64,000 nucleotides of DNA from the NCBI RefSeq assembly GCF_003950325.1, contig NZ_PXZH01000008.1:1-64000 (forward strand). Reading direction: 5' to 3'. The position numbers were made by a program, and so were the translations under genes. Origin of the DNA: Vagococcus humatus. GTDB lineage: Bacteria; Bacillota; Bacilli; Lactobacillales; Vagococcaceae. The notes beneath the pieces are model-generated. The model did no database searches. It worked only from the letters and a program-made list of their open reading frames with translations, and was not told where the DNA came from. Positions 63,956-64,000 of this stretch are shown one piece after another. Numbering within the stretch: the first letter of the stretch is position 1; each line of letters opens with the position of its first letter.

Positions 63956-64000
63956 TTACCCTTCTTTCTTAGCGGATGCTTCTGGTTTTTGGACTTGCAT
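63956..64000 (-). CDS. C-terminal end of an upstream gene (probable amino acid ABC permease)
   Basis: Only the last 14 codons are in the window: MQVQKPEASAKKEG then TAA (63956-63958), a hydrophilic lysine-rich tail. It ends 3 nt before the ATPase start, typical for the permease gene of a polar amino acid ABC operon. The identity is inferred from position only. Confidence 0.45.
   Translation of the reverse strand: MQVQKPEASAKKEG

Overview
The window looks like chromosomal DNA of a low-GC lactic acid bacterium of the Enterococcaceae (Vagococcus- or Enterococcus-like). The signs are AT-rich third positions, strong AGGAGG-type ribosome sites, a ctsR-clpC pair without mcsAB, cydABCD next to menA and a polyprenyl synthase, separate coaB and coaC, an orphan ispE, and many ECF vitamin-transporter parts. 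Genus level is inference; no rRNA gene lies in the window. I see no prophage, insertion sequence, CRISPR array or clear pseudogene.

Layout. 1-573: the tail of a tRNA cluster (Leu, Thr, Gly, Leu, Arg, Pro), probably behind an rRNA operon just outside. 722-3288: malic enzyme and fumarase. 3767-6472 (minus): a dedicated ECF transporter with one fused two-domain ATPase, divergent from coaB-coaC. 8114-15294: nucleoside deoxyribosyltransferase, a WalR-boxed 3D-domain cell-wall protein, ctsR-clpC, and two U32 proteins of tRNA hydroxylation. 15431-26728: glutathione reductase, then the respiratory block cydABCD, an unknown acidic coiled-coil protein, polyprenyl diphosphate synthase and menA. 26796-35400: an ECF S component, a quinone-oxidoreductase-like protein, a polyamine operon (XRE-cupin regulator plus potABCD) with an iteron-like operator, an aldehyde dehydrogenase and ispE. 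35440-40639: a metallo-hydrolase and metG, tatD, rnmV, ksgA. A cluster of DnaA-box-like sites starts in the end of ksgA and runs through the following intergenic space. 40840-46848: the multisugar ATPase gene with a cre site, mgsA, a THF-riboswitch-controlled folT, a tryptophan-type ABC transporter (trpXYZ) behind a long leader, and a membrane-anchored GIY-YIG protein. 46882-51530: a sigma-54 activator and a divergent alcohol/aldehyde dehydrogenase pair with a -24/-12 promoter. 51628-58329: a heterodimeric ABC exporter, a CmpB-like membrane protein, ribosomal protein L25 with a long structured leader, and a GH3 glycosidase. 58387-64000: a thiol/sulfur block (CoA-disulfide-reductase-like flavoprotein, cystine symporter, trans-sulfuration PLP enzyme, divergent YheO/DauR-type regulator) and an amino-acid ABC ATPase.

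The most striking element is the trpXYZ leader (43280-43636). A strong promoter drives a 20-codon open frame with two Trp codons near its end. It is followed by a chain of mutually exclusive stems (0:1, 1:2, 2:3, 3:4, 4:5) that ends in a strong terminator (5:6). By hand, the pairing logic predicts termination when the ribosome reaches the leader stop codon and read-through when it stalls at Trp. This would be ribosome-mediated attenuation of a Trp transporter in place of the T-box or TRAP control usual in Firmicutes.

Several start codons were set downstream of the longest open frame because the ribosome site, a promoter or a riboswitch demands it; these are noted entry by entry.
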